From assembly GCA_050944035.1 (NCBI GenBank), contig JBMNQH010000016.1:1-37710 (forward strand): a DNA stretch of 37,710 nt. The letters are read 5' to 3'. Position 1 is the stretch's first letter. Each line of letters opens with the position of its first letter. The position numbers and the translations under genes were made by a program. Below are positions 1 to 6,891 of the stretch, one piece after another. Source of the DNA: JBMNQH01 sp050944035 (GTDB lineage: Bacteria; Bacillota; Clostridia; Oscillospirales; Oscillospiraceae). The notes below the pieces were generated by a model. The model made no database searches. It saw only the letters and a program-made list of their open reading frames with translations, and was not told where the DNA came from.

Positions 1-16
1 ATTTTACATAACCCAT
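1..16 (-). CDS. 5' end of an unidentified leftward gene (partial)
   Basis: Only the first five codons (M-G-Y-V-K) lie in the window. The start is supported by a GGAGG ribosome site at 24-28 on the minus strand, seven bases before the ATG at 14-16, and by a good promoter further upstream. An ATG at 28-30 on the same strand runs into a stop after eight codons, so it is not the start. The product cannot be judged. Confidence 0.6.
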
Positions 17-62
17 GGTGATACCTCCATATGTTTCATTAATTTTTCAACCTCTTGCTGTC

Positions 63-118
63 TCAGGCCAACTGGCCTGACCACTGCAAATTATATCTCA
101 ATCTTTACCTATTGTAAA
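63..118 (-). promoter_or_regulatory. Promoter with palindromic candidate operator for the leftward gene
   Basis: On the minus strand TTTACA (113-118) and TATAAT (90-95) are 17 bases apart. Immediately downstream of the -10, where transcription should begin, is a perfect 8-base inverted repeat with a 2-base centre, TCAGGCCA-AC-TGGCCTGA (63-80). A repressor bound there would block initiation or early elongation. I do not recognise the operator family. Confidence 0.6.
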
Positions 119-173
119 CCCTACTTTCGGAGAATTCTCTGAAAAATCAACAGTTTTTCCAATGATTATAAAC

Positions 174-249
174 ATTTTGCATGTGAACTGTATGCAAAAT
201 CGATATTTTTGAAAAAATTGTTATGAACACGATAGATACTTTATATAGT
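174..249 (+). promoter_or_regulatory. Candidate operator and promoter upstream of fba
   Basis: A perfect inverted repeat ATTTTGCAT-N9-ATGCAAAAT lies at 174-182 and 192-200. A third partial half-site, ATGCAAAG, is at 250-257. Between them is a moderate promoter-like pair: TTGTTA (218-223) and overlapping TATATA/TATAGT hexamers (242-249), with 18 or 20 bases between. The half-sites flank the promoter, so a regulator site is plausible, but which gene it controls (fba rightward or the gene at 1-16 leftward) is not settled. Confidence 0.4.
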
Positions 250-446
250 ATGCAAAGCAGTGGGAAGGCAGTCCATTTTTCAGAAAAGAAAGAGAGGACG
301 GAAAGGGAGGGAATATTTTTCCAGTAAAAGACAGAAAGAAATCAAAAAAAGCTTTCCTTCTTGTCTGGCAAGTGGTACACTAATTCTGAGCACGGCATAC
401 TTTGTCTGTGCCGGCTGAAATCATTACAGAGGGAGTTGTTTTGTTT
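250..446 (+). other. Long purine-rich 5' leader of fba
   Basis: About 190 bases separate the likely promoter from the fba start. The stretch is purine-rich, with no convincing terminator, T-box or riboswitch core. An in-frame TTG at 402 would add 15 residues to the aldolase, but it has no ribosome site and the extension does not look like aldolase sequence. Confidence 0.4.
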
Positions 447-1385
447 ATGGCAATCGTCACATCAACTGAGATGTTCAAGAAGGCATACGAAGGCGGTTAT
501 GCAATTGGTGCATTCAACGTAAACAATATGGAAATTATCCAGGGCATTACAGAGGCTGCAAAGGAAGTCAATGCCCCTCTGATCCTGCAGGTTTCCGCAG
601 GTGCAAGAAAATATGCAAAACATGTATATCTGATGAAGCTGATCGAAGCTGCGATCGAGGATACCGGGCTGCCCATCTGCGTCCATCTCGACCATGGTGA
701 GAACTTTGAGGTTTGCAAGTCCTGCATCGACGGTGGATTCTCTTCCGTTATGATTGACGGCTCCAAGCACAGCTTTGAAGAAAATATTAAGATTACCAAG
801 CAGGTTGTAGAGTATGCACACGACAGAGGCGTTGTTGTAGAAGGCGAGCTTGGCCGTCTTGCCGGTATTGAAGATGACGTCAATGTCTCGGAAGAGGATT
901 CCTCTTATACCCGCCCGGAAGAAGTCGAAGAATTTGTATCCCGTACGGGTGTTGACTCCCTGGCGATTGCAATCGGTACCAGCCACGGTGCATTCAAGTA
1001 TAAACCCGGCCAGAAGCCTCAGCTGCGCTTTGACATTCTGGAAGAAGTAGAGAAGAGACTGCCTGGTTTCCCGATTGTTTTGCACGGCGCTTCTTCGGTT
1101 ATCCAGAAGCATGTAGAGACCATCAATGCAAACGGCGGCGCTATGCAGGCTGCAATCGGCATTCCGGAAGAGATGCTTCGTCGCGCTGCACAAATGGCGG
1201 TTTGCAAAATCAATATTGACACCGATCTGCGTCTGGCTATGACCGCTGGTATCAGAGAGTATATGACTGCGCATCCGGAACATTTTGACCCCCGTCAGTA
1301 CCTGACCGTTGGCCGTGAAAATATCCGTGAGCTGGTGAAGGCAAAGCTTGTCAATGTTCTTGGTTGTGATGGAAAGGCGTTTTGA
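447..1385 (+). CDS. fba: Class II fructose-bisphosphate aldolase
   Basis: This is the zinc-dependent cytoplasmic aldolase that cleaves fructose 1,6-bisphosphate to glyceraldehyde 3-phosphate and dihydroxyacetone phosphate in glycolysis, and runs in reverse in gluconeogenesis. At 312 residues it is full length. The VHLDHGEN motif gives catalytic Asp82 and zinc ligand His83; further zinc-ligand candidates are His180 (GTSHG) and His213 (VLHGASSV). The C-terminal KINIDTDLR block is the family's phosphate-binding region. I chose the ATG at 447 because AGAGGGAG at 428-435 precedes it and family homology begins at MAIVTSTEMF. It is transcribed alone, since a strong terminator follows. Family assignment is secure. 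It could act on related ketose bisphosphates, but the sequence matches the glycolytic type. Confidence 0.95.
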   Translation: MAIVTSTEMFKKAYEGGYAIGAFNVNNMEIIQGITEAAKEVNAPLILQVSAGARKYAKHVYLMKLIEAAIEDTGLPICVHLDHGENFEVCKSCIDGGFSSVMIDGSKHSFEENIKITKQVVEYAHDRGVVVEGELGRLAGIEDDVNVSEEDSSYTRPEEVEEFVSRTGVDSLAIAIGTSHGAFKYKPGQKPQLRFDILEEVEKRLPGFPIVLHGASSVIQKHVETINANGGAMQAAIGIPEEMLRRAAQMAVCKINIDTDLRLAMTAGIREYMTAHPEHFDPRQYLTVGRENIRELVKAKLVNVLGCDGKAF

Positions 1386-1455
1386 ACACGGAATTTTGTA
1401 TAGATTTTACGGATAAGTGACAGAATTTGTAGATTAAACCATACAAAATCATGAT

Positions 1456-1503
1456 AAAAAGAGGGGATATCTGGGAAAGCTTTTCCAGATATCCCCTCTT
1501 TTT
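1456..1503. terminator. Strong intrinsic terminator after fba
   Basis: A perfect 19-base stem (1456-1474 pairing with 1485-1503) ends in a T run on the plus strand and begins with an A run, so it could work in both directions. The ten-base loop can itself pair further. It closes the fba transcript. Confidence 0.9.
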
Positions 1504-1771
1504 CGCAATAAAACGATTTGTCAAAACGACAGTTTTTTCAAAAAATTTTAACTTAAGATTGAAACAATGTAATAAAGCAGAACCACCTTGCGTAAACTGT
1601 GCTGATCCTAAAATGTTCACAGTAAGTTCATAAAATAGGATGGAAAGAACAAAAAACAAGAAATTTGTCAAGAAAATGAACGAAGAAAAAATCAAAAAAG
1701 TCGGCTTTCAAATAAATGGAAGAAGAATTGTCAAACTGCACAATTAAAAGGCAGGGGATATGGAAAAAACC
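1504..1771. other. Gene-free A+T-rich stretch between fba and the lactate permease
   Basis: I see no coding region in it. It holds two weak dyads: ACTGTG/CACAGT with a 16-base spacer near 1596-1625, and TTGT-N8-ACAA near 1728-1743. The latter only loosely recalls a Rex redox-repressor site. I do not assign a function. Confidence 0.3.
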
Positions 1772-1799
1772 TTGACTTTGAACAAAAAGATGCTATCAT
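1772..1799 (+). promoter_or_regulatory. Promoter of the lactate permease gene
   Basis: TTGACT (1772-1777), a 16-base spacer and TATCAT (1794-1799), with TGC just before the -10 giving an extended -10 element. Transcription would begin near 1806, about 60 bases before the start codon. Confidence 0.75.
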
Positions 1800-1866
1800 T
1801 TTAAGCGTAACAGATAGGGCTTCGGTCCAAAGTTATAAAAAAATTTTATGAGAGGTGGAATCGCTA

Positions 1867-3501
1867 ATGTATGCTATTATTGCTCTGCTCCCCATCATCG
1901 CGGCACTGTTGCTCATGACAGTTGTCAACATGTCGGCTCCAAAATCCCTGGCAATCTCCCTCGCCATCTCCGTCGTGATCGCGATCGCGGTCTGGAAGAT
2001 GGAAGTTGTTACCGTTGCCGCTTATGGCATTCTCGGTATCCTCGGCGCAATCGAAGTATTCATCATCATCTACGGCGCAATCCTGTTCCTGAATATGTTG
2101 CAGGCTTGTGGTTGCATTGACGCCATCAACCGTGGCTTCTCTACTGCATCTCCTGACCGTCGTATCCAGGCTATCATCATTGCTTGGTCTTTCGGTGCAT
2201 TCATCGAAGGTACTGCTGGTTACGGCACTCCCGCAGCGCTGGCAGCTCCTCTGCTCGTTGCTCTGGGCTTCCCCCCTGTTGCAGCTTGTATTGTCTGCCT
2301 GATTGGTAACTCCACACCTGTTCCGTTTGCTGCTGCTGGTGCTCCTGTCACTGCGCTGGTTCAGACTATTACAGATGATATTGCTAAGAACATGGAGTAT
2401 CTTGCAAAGTTCAACATTGATTCCTATCAGATGTTCTTTGACAAGACTGTTACCGCAGTTACCCTGTTCCTCGGCGTTGGCGGTATCCTGTGCCCGATCA
2501 TTATCATGGGCGCATTTATGGCAATCTATGGCGAAAAGGGCCGCAAGGTAAAAGACTGGGCAGAAGTTATCCCCTTTGGCATTCTCTCCGGTTTGGCCTT
2601 TGTTATTCCCTACTACCTCATTTCTCTGATCGGCTGCGAGTTCCCCTCCATCATCGGTGCAGTTTGCTCTCTGGTTATCAGTGTTCTGGCTGCGTCCAAG
2701 GGTATTCTCGTTCCGAAACATGTATTCCGCTTTGCGGATGACCCGGAAATCACAGAACAGGCTACAGTTGATACTGAAAATCAGATGCCTGGCTGGAAAG
2801 CATGGATGCCTTACGTGATCGTTGGCATATTCCTGCTTATCACCCGTTCTGTTCCCGCAATTACGGCTGCAATGAAGACACCCAAGATTGTGATCAATGA
2901 TATTCTTGGCATAGACTTTATTGACTACTCCTTCGCATTCCTCTGGAGTCCCGGTCTGCTGCCCTTCGCAGTTCTTGGTTTCTTCGTTGGCCTCGTCTGC
3001 AAGCTGCCCATTGGCAAGATCGGCAAGATCTACAAGGATTCCTTCATTCAGATGATCGGCGTATTCACCGCTCTGCTGTTTGGTGTTGCAATGGTTAAGG
3101 TTATGCAGTTCTCCGGTCATAACAACAGCGGCATGGAAGGCATGCTGATCGTTGTCGCCCGTGCAATGGCTGATCTGACTGGTAAGGCATTCCCGGCTAT
3201 CGCTCCTCTGATCGGTATTCTCGGTGCATTCGTCTCCGGTTCCTGCACCGTATCCTGCGTTATGTTCGCATCCCTGCAGTTCAACACTGCAATGTTCATC
3301 GGCATCAACCCGGTTTACACCTGCGCACTGCAGTGTGCTGGCGGTGCACTGGGTAACATGATCTGCATCAACAACGTCGTTGCTGTTACCGCAACTGCTG
3401 GTGCAACCGGTCATGAAGGTAAGATCATTGCAACCAACATGGTTCCGATGTTCGTCTACATGGCATTCGTCGTTGCTGTTGGTCTGATTGTTGCTCTGTA
3501 G
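1867..3501 (+). CDS. lctP: L-lactate permease family transporter
   Basis: A 544-residue integral membrane carrier of the LctP family, which moves lactate (and in some members glycolate) across the cytoplasmic membrane with a cation. The family's hallmark EGTAGYGTPAALAAPLLV, with the extended conserved stretch after it, is present near residues 115-140. A second conserved block, SGSCTVSCVMFASLQF, lies near residue 460. Hydrophobic segments run throughout, about 12-14. Length matches the family. The ATG at 1867 is preferred over an in-frame GTG at 1855 because that GTG lies inside the ribosome site AGAGGTGG. It stands alone, without lactate dehydrogenase genes beside it, so whether it imports or exports lactate cannot be told. 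Confidence 0.9.
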   Translation: MYAIIALLPIIAALLLMTVVNMSAPKSLAISLAISVVIAIAVWKMEVVTVAAYGILGILGAIEVFIIIYGAILFLNMLQACGCIDAINRGFSTASPDRRIQAIIIAWSFGAFIEGTAGYGTPAALAAPLLVALGFPPVAACIVCLIGNSTPVPFAAAGAPVTALVQTITDDIAKNMEYLAKFNIDSYQMFFDKTVTAVTLFLGVGGILCPIIIMGAFMAIYGEKGRKVKDWAEVIPFGILSGLAFVIPYYLISLIGCEFPSIIGAVCSLVISVLAASKGILVPKHVFRFADDPEITEQATVDTENQMPGWKAWMPYVIVGIFLLITRSVPAITAAMKTPKIVINDILGIDFIDYSFAFLWSPGLLPFAVLGFFVGLVCKLPIGKIGKIYKDSFIQMIGVFTALLFGVAMVKVMQFSGHNNSGMEGMLIVVARAMADLTGKAFPAIAPLIGILGAFVSGSCTVSCVMFASLQFNTAMFIGINPVYTCALQCAGGALGNMICINNVVAVTATAGATGHEGKIIATNMVPMFVYMAFVVAVGLIVAL

Positions 3502-3571
3502 TGAAAACTTGTAAAACTGCTGACTCCTGTAACCTTTGGGGTGCAGTGTTATAATGAGTACAATAGTGGGG

Positions 3572-3604
3572 CGCCCTCCATCTCGGTGGAGGGCGTTCCA
3601 CTTT
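3572..3604. terminator. Shared terminator between converging lactate permease and hsp20 genes
   Basis: A 9-base G+C-rich stem (3572-3580 with 3587-3595, six-base loop) is followed by a T-rich tail on the plus strand. The hsp20-type gene ends immediately beyond it, so it probably serves mainly the rightward transcript. Confidence 0.75.
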
Positions 3605-4039
3605 TTACTGGATTTCCAGTGTGCGGGAAGTCTTTTCAGGGAGATCCCGTTTTGGCATGGTGAGCTTCAGAACGCCATCATTGTAGTTTGCTTTGATTTC
3701 CTCTGCTTTGACAGCAGAGACATCAAAGCTGCGTACAAATGAGCCATAGCATCGTTCGCTTCGGATGCAGTTTCCTTTGCAGTCCTTTTCTTCCGAATGA
3801 CCATGTCGCTCTGCACGAATGGTCAGGTTGTTGCCGTTGAGATCGACATGGATATCATCCTTTTTAAAACCAGGAAGATCGGCTTCCAGAATATAGTTGT
3901 CGCCGTCCTGGTAGATATCGGTTTTGAATTCCCCGACGGAATGGCTGCCGAAAAAAGCTTTTTCCAAGGTATCGAAATCACGAAACGGATTAAAAAATGT
4001 GAGATCATGGTGACGATCAAAAGGTGTAAGACTGTACAT
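3605..4039 (-). CDS. Small heat-shock protein (Hsp20 / alpha-crystallin family)
   Basis: A 144-residue ATP-independent chaperone that holds unfolding proteins in the cytoplasm. The alpha-crystallin domain spans about residues 35-135. Visible marks are the beta-strand block TDIYQDGDNYILEADLPGF and the C-terminal GVLKLTMPK motif typical of the family. A short acidic-basic insert with two cysteines (EEKDCKGNC) lies in the middle. I chose the ATG at 4037-4039: GGGGGT sits eight bases upstream, and the family-like FDRHHDLTFFNPF starts right after it. A longer reading from 4093 adds 18 residues of non-family sequence. Its ribosome site lies inside a long inverted repeat, so translation may be controlled by RNA folding. 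Confidence 0.92.
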   Translation of the reverse strand: MYSLTPFDRHHDLTFFNPFRDFDTLEKAFFGSHSVGEFKTDIYQDGDNYILEADLPGFKKDDIHVDLNGNNLTIRAERHGHSEEKDCKGNCIRSERCYGSFVRSFDVSAVKAEEIKANYNDGVLKLTMPKRDLPEKTSRTLEIQ

Positions 4040-4122
4040 AAAACAATACCCCCATATCAAGTTTACTGCATGGTATAGTATGCACAAATCCATTTAGCTT
4101 GATACAGGGGTATAATTGTTTT
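4040..4122 (-). promoter_or_regulatory. Long inverted repeat sequestering the hsp20 ribosome-binding site (RNA-thermometer candidate)
   Basis: Arms 4040-4061 and 4098-4122 are complementary over 22 pairs (two G-U) with one three-base bulge. They are separated by a 36-base loop and end directly before the ATG. In a leftward transcript, the GGGGG that must act as Shine-Dalgarno is wholly paired, four of its G's with CCCC. No CIRCE or CtsR repeat is seen. I found no convincing promoter between the arms, so the message may come from further upstream or from gpmA read-through. A DNA operator is the alternative reading. Confidence 0.5.
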
Positions 4123-4171
4123 GGTGGAAAAAGAAAACGCTCCTATTTTACAGATAAAAAAGATAGAAGGC

Positions 4172-4930
4172 TTATCGAGCCATGATGTTGCCCTGTTTGA
4201 CAACCTCCTTCATTCGCGCAGCAATCAGTTCGGGGTTGCCAAGATATTCTTTATGCACTGGAGAAAGCCGATCATCCAATTGATACACCAGTGGTACACC
4301 GGTAGGAAGGTTCAGACTGATGACATCTTCACCAGAAAGATTTTCCAAATACATAATCAAAGCCCGGAGCGAATTGCCATGGGCGGTAATCAGTACCCGT
4401 TTCCCAGCCAAAATTTGTGGTTGAATCTGTTCCTCAAAATAGGGAATGACCCGGCTGAAGGTATCCTTCAAGCTTTCTGCCAGTGGGAGTTGATCTTTTT
4501 CCACATTGCGATAGTGCTTTTGCAGTGCAGGATTCCGTTCATCCTCGGGACGCAGCATGGGTGGACGGACATCGAAGGAACGGCGCCACAGTTTGACCTG
4601 ATGCTCTCCATATTTTTCTGCCGTTTCCGCTTTGTTCAATCCCTGAAGGGCGCCGTAGTGCCGTTCATTGAGCTTCCAGGTTTTTACAACGGGAAGCCAT
4701 TCGGTATCCAGTTCCTCCAGAACCAGATTCAGAGTGTGGATGGCACGTTTTAGATAAGAGGTATAGCATACGTCAAACTCAAAACCCTGATCCAGGAGTA
4801 AACGACCGGCCTCCCGTGCCTCTTCTTTGCCGAGATCCGAGAGATCGACGTCTGTCCAGCCGGTAAACAGGTTTTTCTTATTCCAAACGCTTTCACCGTG
4901 GCGTAACAATACCAACATAGTTTTGTTCAT
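4172..4930 (-). CDS. gpmA: 2,3-bisphosphoglycerate-dependent phosphoglycerate mutase
   Basis: Interconverts 3- and 2-phosphoglycerate in lower glycolysis through a phosphohistidine intermediate. The 252-residue protein carries LLRHGES with catalytic His11, Glu89 in the LNERHYGALQGLNK block, and the second active-site histidine, His184, in ITAHGNSLR. The NLFTGWTDVDLS and SFDVRPP segments are diagnostic for the cofactor-dependent (dPGM) type rather than other histidine phosphatases. Start ATG at 4928-4930 follows a perfect AAGGAGG eight bases away. It lies upstream of the hsp20-type gene on the same strand, with no obvious terminator between, so read-through is possible. Confidence 0.95.
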   Translation of the reverse strand: MNKTMLVLLRHGESVWNKKNLFTGWTDVDLSDLGKEEAREAGRLLLDQGFEFDVCYTSYLKRAIHTLNLVLEELDTEWLPVVKTWKLNERHYGALQGLNKAETAEKYGEHQVKLWRRSFDVRPPMLRPEDERNPALQKHYRNVEKDQLPLAESLKDTFSRVIPYFEEQIQPQILAGKRVLITAHGNSLRALIMYLENLSGEDVISLNLPTGVPLVYQLDDRLSPVHKEYLGNPELIAARMKEVVKQGNIMAR

Positions 4931-5101
4931 ATTTTCGCCTCCTTATAAAAATATAATAAATCAAACGATGATCTTGTATGCGCAGCCGTTTCAACCTTTC
5001 TATGCAATTATTTTTGCAGCGTAATGATAAAATGATACCAAGACAGTGAAAAAATATAAGAATTTTTATTTAACAATCAAGGGTTCTTTTACAAAATCGG
5101 C

Positions 5102-5830
5102 TTATGAGGAATGCGAATCGTCGTCGGAATGGGAAGCTCGTAGCTCTTCCATATATCCCACTGTGATGATACCTGTTGGCAAAGCAATGATAGCGATGCC
5201 AATGAAGGAAGAGAGCATACTGATAATACGCCCAATATAGCTGACAGGATAAATATCTCCATAACCGACAGTGGTAAGTGTGACAACAGCCCAGTAGATG
5301 GCATCAAAAAAGGTTTCAAAACTTTCAGGTTCCACAGCAAAGATGATGAGTGCAGACAACAAAATATATTCCACAGCAAGATAAAAGACTGTTAACAGAC
5401 ATTGCCGTTGCTTTTTCAGAATTGAAAGAAAGAGCTCCAGATTTTTGGAATAGCGCAGCAGCTTTAATGCAATAAAGATTCTACTTAAACGGAACAACCG
5501 CAGCAGCTTAAAGCTGTTATTCAAGGCAGTAAACGAAGGCAAAAGAGCCATCAAATCAATGATAGCGTAAAACGTGAGCGGATAATAAAAGAATGCGACC
5601 GCGCCGCTTTTGGGATATTTGATATCTGCGGTAATCCACCGAAGAAGGTAGTCAACAATCAGTACAACCACGGTGATACGATCAATCCAGATAGAAAAGG
5701 TTTCGAACTCTTTGCTACCCAAGGGAATGATACTTAGGACAATAAAAGCCAATACAACCCGATCATAGATCAGGCTCACTTTGTCATTTGGTTTGGCAAC
5801 CTCAATGATCTCATAAATTCGTTTTCTCAT
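5102..5830 (-). CDS. Voltage-gated-type potassium channel (six-helix, one pore)
   Basis: A 242-residue membrane protein with the K+ selectivity filter TVGYGD at residues 187-192, between a pore helix and the last transmembrane segment. About six hydrophobic segments are visible. The fourth carries regularly spaced positive residues (Lys108, Arg111, Arg114, Arg117, Lys123, Arg126), as in a voltage-sensor S4. No RCK/TrkA-N regulatory domain follows; only a short acidic, serine- and histidine-rich tail. This is the bare Kv-like architecture known from bacterial channels. Its start lies one base after the stop of the YbaK-like gene, so the two are translationally coupled. The gating behaviour cannot be read from sequence. 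Confidence 0.9.
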   Translation of the reverse strand: MRKRIYEIIEVAKPNDKVSLIYDRVVLAFIVLSIIPLGSKEFETFSIWIDRITVVVLIVDYLLRWITADIKYPKSGAVAFFYYPLTFYAIIDLMALLPSFTALNNSFKLLRLFRLSRIFIALKLLRYSKNLELFLSILKKQRQCLLTVFYLAVEYILLSALIIFAVEPESFETFFDAIYWAVVTLTTVGYGDIYPVSYIGRIISMLSSFIGIAIIALPTGIITVGYMEELRASHSDDDSHSS

Positions 5831-5831
5831 A

Positions 5832-6314
5832 TCATTTTACCGGATGATTCATATCAATCAGGTCGCAGTATTCCCCATGGATTAATTCCAGCAGGGCAGA
5901 AGGAGAAACCTGTACCTGATAACCGACACGACCGGCACTGACAAAAATCGTGTCATACAACTGAGCCGTTTCGTCAATGACAGTGTGAAATGCCTTCTTC
6001 ATGCCAATGGGAGAACAACCGCCGTGAATATAACCCGTGAGCGGAAGCAGCTCTTTTTGCTTGATCATGGCGATAGATTTGACACCAACAGCCTTTGCAG
6101 CTTTCTTCAAGTCAAGACTTTCTGCGACCGGGATAACAAAGACGAAGTGAACGCCGGTGTTGGAAACAGTAACGAGCGTTTTGAATACCATATCAGGATC
6201 TTCCCCCAGGCAGGAAGCGACAACCGTACCCTCAGTAATATCAGAGTCGTATTCATGCGGTATATAGTTGACATGTTTTTGCTCTAACACACGCATTACA
6301 TTTGTTTTTATCAT
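5832..6314 (-). CDS. ybaK: Cys-tRNA(Pro)/Cys-tRNA(Cys) deacylase, YbaK/EbsC type
   Basis: A 160-residue cytoplasmic trans-editing enzyme that hydrolyses Cys wrongly attached to tRNA-Pro, protecting proline codons. The YbaK domain fills the protein. Recognisable are the N-terminal TNVMRVLEQKHVNY start, an AKAVGVKSIAMI block, and the conserved GYIHGGCSPIGMKK segment near residue 100. Start ATG at 6312-6314 is placed by GGAGG at 6325-6329; an upstream ATG at 6399-6401 would give an unrelated N-terminus. The gene has its own promoter-like sequence facing away from the GntR-type gene and is read with the K+ channel as a two-gene unit; a functional link between the two is not known to me. Confidence 0.92.
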   Translation of the reverse strand: MIKTNVMRVLEQKHVNYIPHEYDSDITEGTVVASCLGEDPDMVFKTLVTVSNTGVHFVFVIPVAESLDLKKAAKAVGVKSIAMIKQKELLPLTGYIHGGCSPIGMKKAFHTVIDETAQLYDTIFVSAGRVGYQVQVSPSALLELIHGEYCDLIDMNHPVK

Positions 6315-6365
6315 AAAGAGGATGCCTCCAAATACAGGATAAAAGCGAAATAATTTCCTATGTAT

Positions 6366-6394
6366 AGTTAAACAGCCAAAAAGATTTTTGTCAA
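6366..6394 (-). promoter_or_regulatory. Promoter of the ybaK-K+ channel unit
   Basis: Minus-strand TTGACA (6389-6394), 17-base spacer and TTAACT (6366-6371). The -35 is perfect and the -10 weak. It lies back to back with the rightward promoter of the GntR-type gene. Confidence 0.5.
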
Positions 6395-6407
6395 CTCCCA
6401 ATTACGC

Positions 6408-6436
6408 TTGACAAAACAAACAAAATTATGTATATT
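6408..6436 (+). promoter_or_regulatory. Promoter of the GntR-ABC-C39-VanZ operon
   Basis: Perfect -35 TTGACA (6408-6413), 17-base spacer and TATATT (6431-6436). It is the only strong promoter I see before the five co-directional genes that follow. Confidence 0.85.
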
Positions 6437-6467
6437 AACTGTACTAAGACACCTAACACAGTTAATA
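6433..6467. promoter_or_regulatory. Perfect inverted repeat overlapping the -10: likely GntR operator
   Basis: TATTAACTGT (6433-6442) and ACAGTTAATA (6458-6467) are exact reverse complements with 15 bases between. The left arm covers most of the -10 and the spacer covers the expected start of transcription. The position fits autorepression by the YtrA-type regulator encoded next. Confidence 0.65.
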
Positions 6468-6507
6468 CGGATGATACAGATATGGTGCGTGAGAGTGTAA
6501 GAAAGAG

Positions 6508-6891
6508 GTGATAACACTGATTGCTCTAAATTATCGTGATGCGCGTCCGATCTATATTCAGATTGAGGAAGGATTGCGAAAGCTGATTCTAACTGGAGTC
6601 ATTGCAACGGGGGATCAACTTCCCAGTGTGCGAGAGCTCGCAACACAGATGGCGATCAACCCCAACACCATTCAAAGAGCCTATCGGGAACTGGAGGCGG
6701 AAGGATTTATCCATACGATTCCAGGCCGAGGTTCGTTTGCGGCTGCACTGGCCGAGGTTGACAATGGAAGAAAAGAAGGCGTGCTGAAAACATTTCAGAC
6801 AGCCGCAGTCGAATTGCTTGGTCTCGGGATTGAGAAAGCAACGCTGAAACAGTTGATCGACGAACTCAAAGAGGAAGGAGTAGCCCAATGA
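6508..6891 (+). CDS. GntR-family transcriptional regulator, YtrA subfamily
   Basis: A short (about 125 residues) DNA-binding repressor: a winged-helix GntR domain (PIYIQIEEGLRKLI, then QLPSVRELATQMAINPNTIQ and YRELEAEGFIHTIPGRGSF) followed by a short two-helix tail, the hallmark of the YtrA subfamily that usually sits before ABC-transporter genes. The start is unusual. GTG at 6508 is the only standard in-frame start, but it overlaps the ribosome site AAAGAGGTG (6502-6510). A CTG at 6517, six bases after that site, would give the family-typical beginning M-I-A-L-N-Y-R-D. Its stop overlaps the next gene's ATG (ATGA). Confidence 0.9.
   Translation: MITLIALNYRDARPIYIQIEEGLRKLILTGVIATGDQLPSVRELATQMAINPNTIQRAYRELEAEGFIHTIPGRGSFAAALAEVDNGRKEGVLKTFQTAAVELLGLGIEKATLKQLIDELKEEGVAQ

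Noticed and set aside
1728..1743. Rex redox-repressor site before the lactate permease gene
   Set aside because: Only the outer TTGT/ACAA bases match; the inner palindrome is missing, and it lies some 30 bases upstream of the -35.
1864..3414. A 516-codon open frame on the minus strand opposite the lactate permease gene
   Set aside because: Its protein is rich in Cys, Asn, Asp and His without any family pattern, and it mirrors the codon bias of the real membrane-protein gene.
4040..4122. The hsp20 inverted repeat as CIRCE, CtsR box or intrinsic terminator of gpmA
   Set aside because: Sequence matches neither heat-shock operator, and the 36-base loop with A+T-rich stem base is unlike a terminator.
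4121..4753. Long plus-strand frame opposite gpmA
   Set aside because: The minus strand encodes an unmistakable phosphoglycerate mutase with all active-site residues; the opposite frame has no ribosome site.
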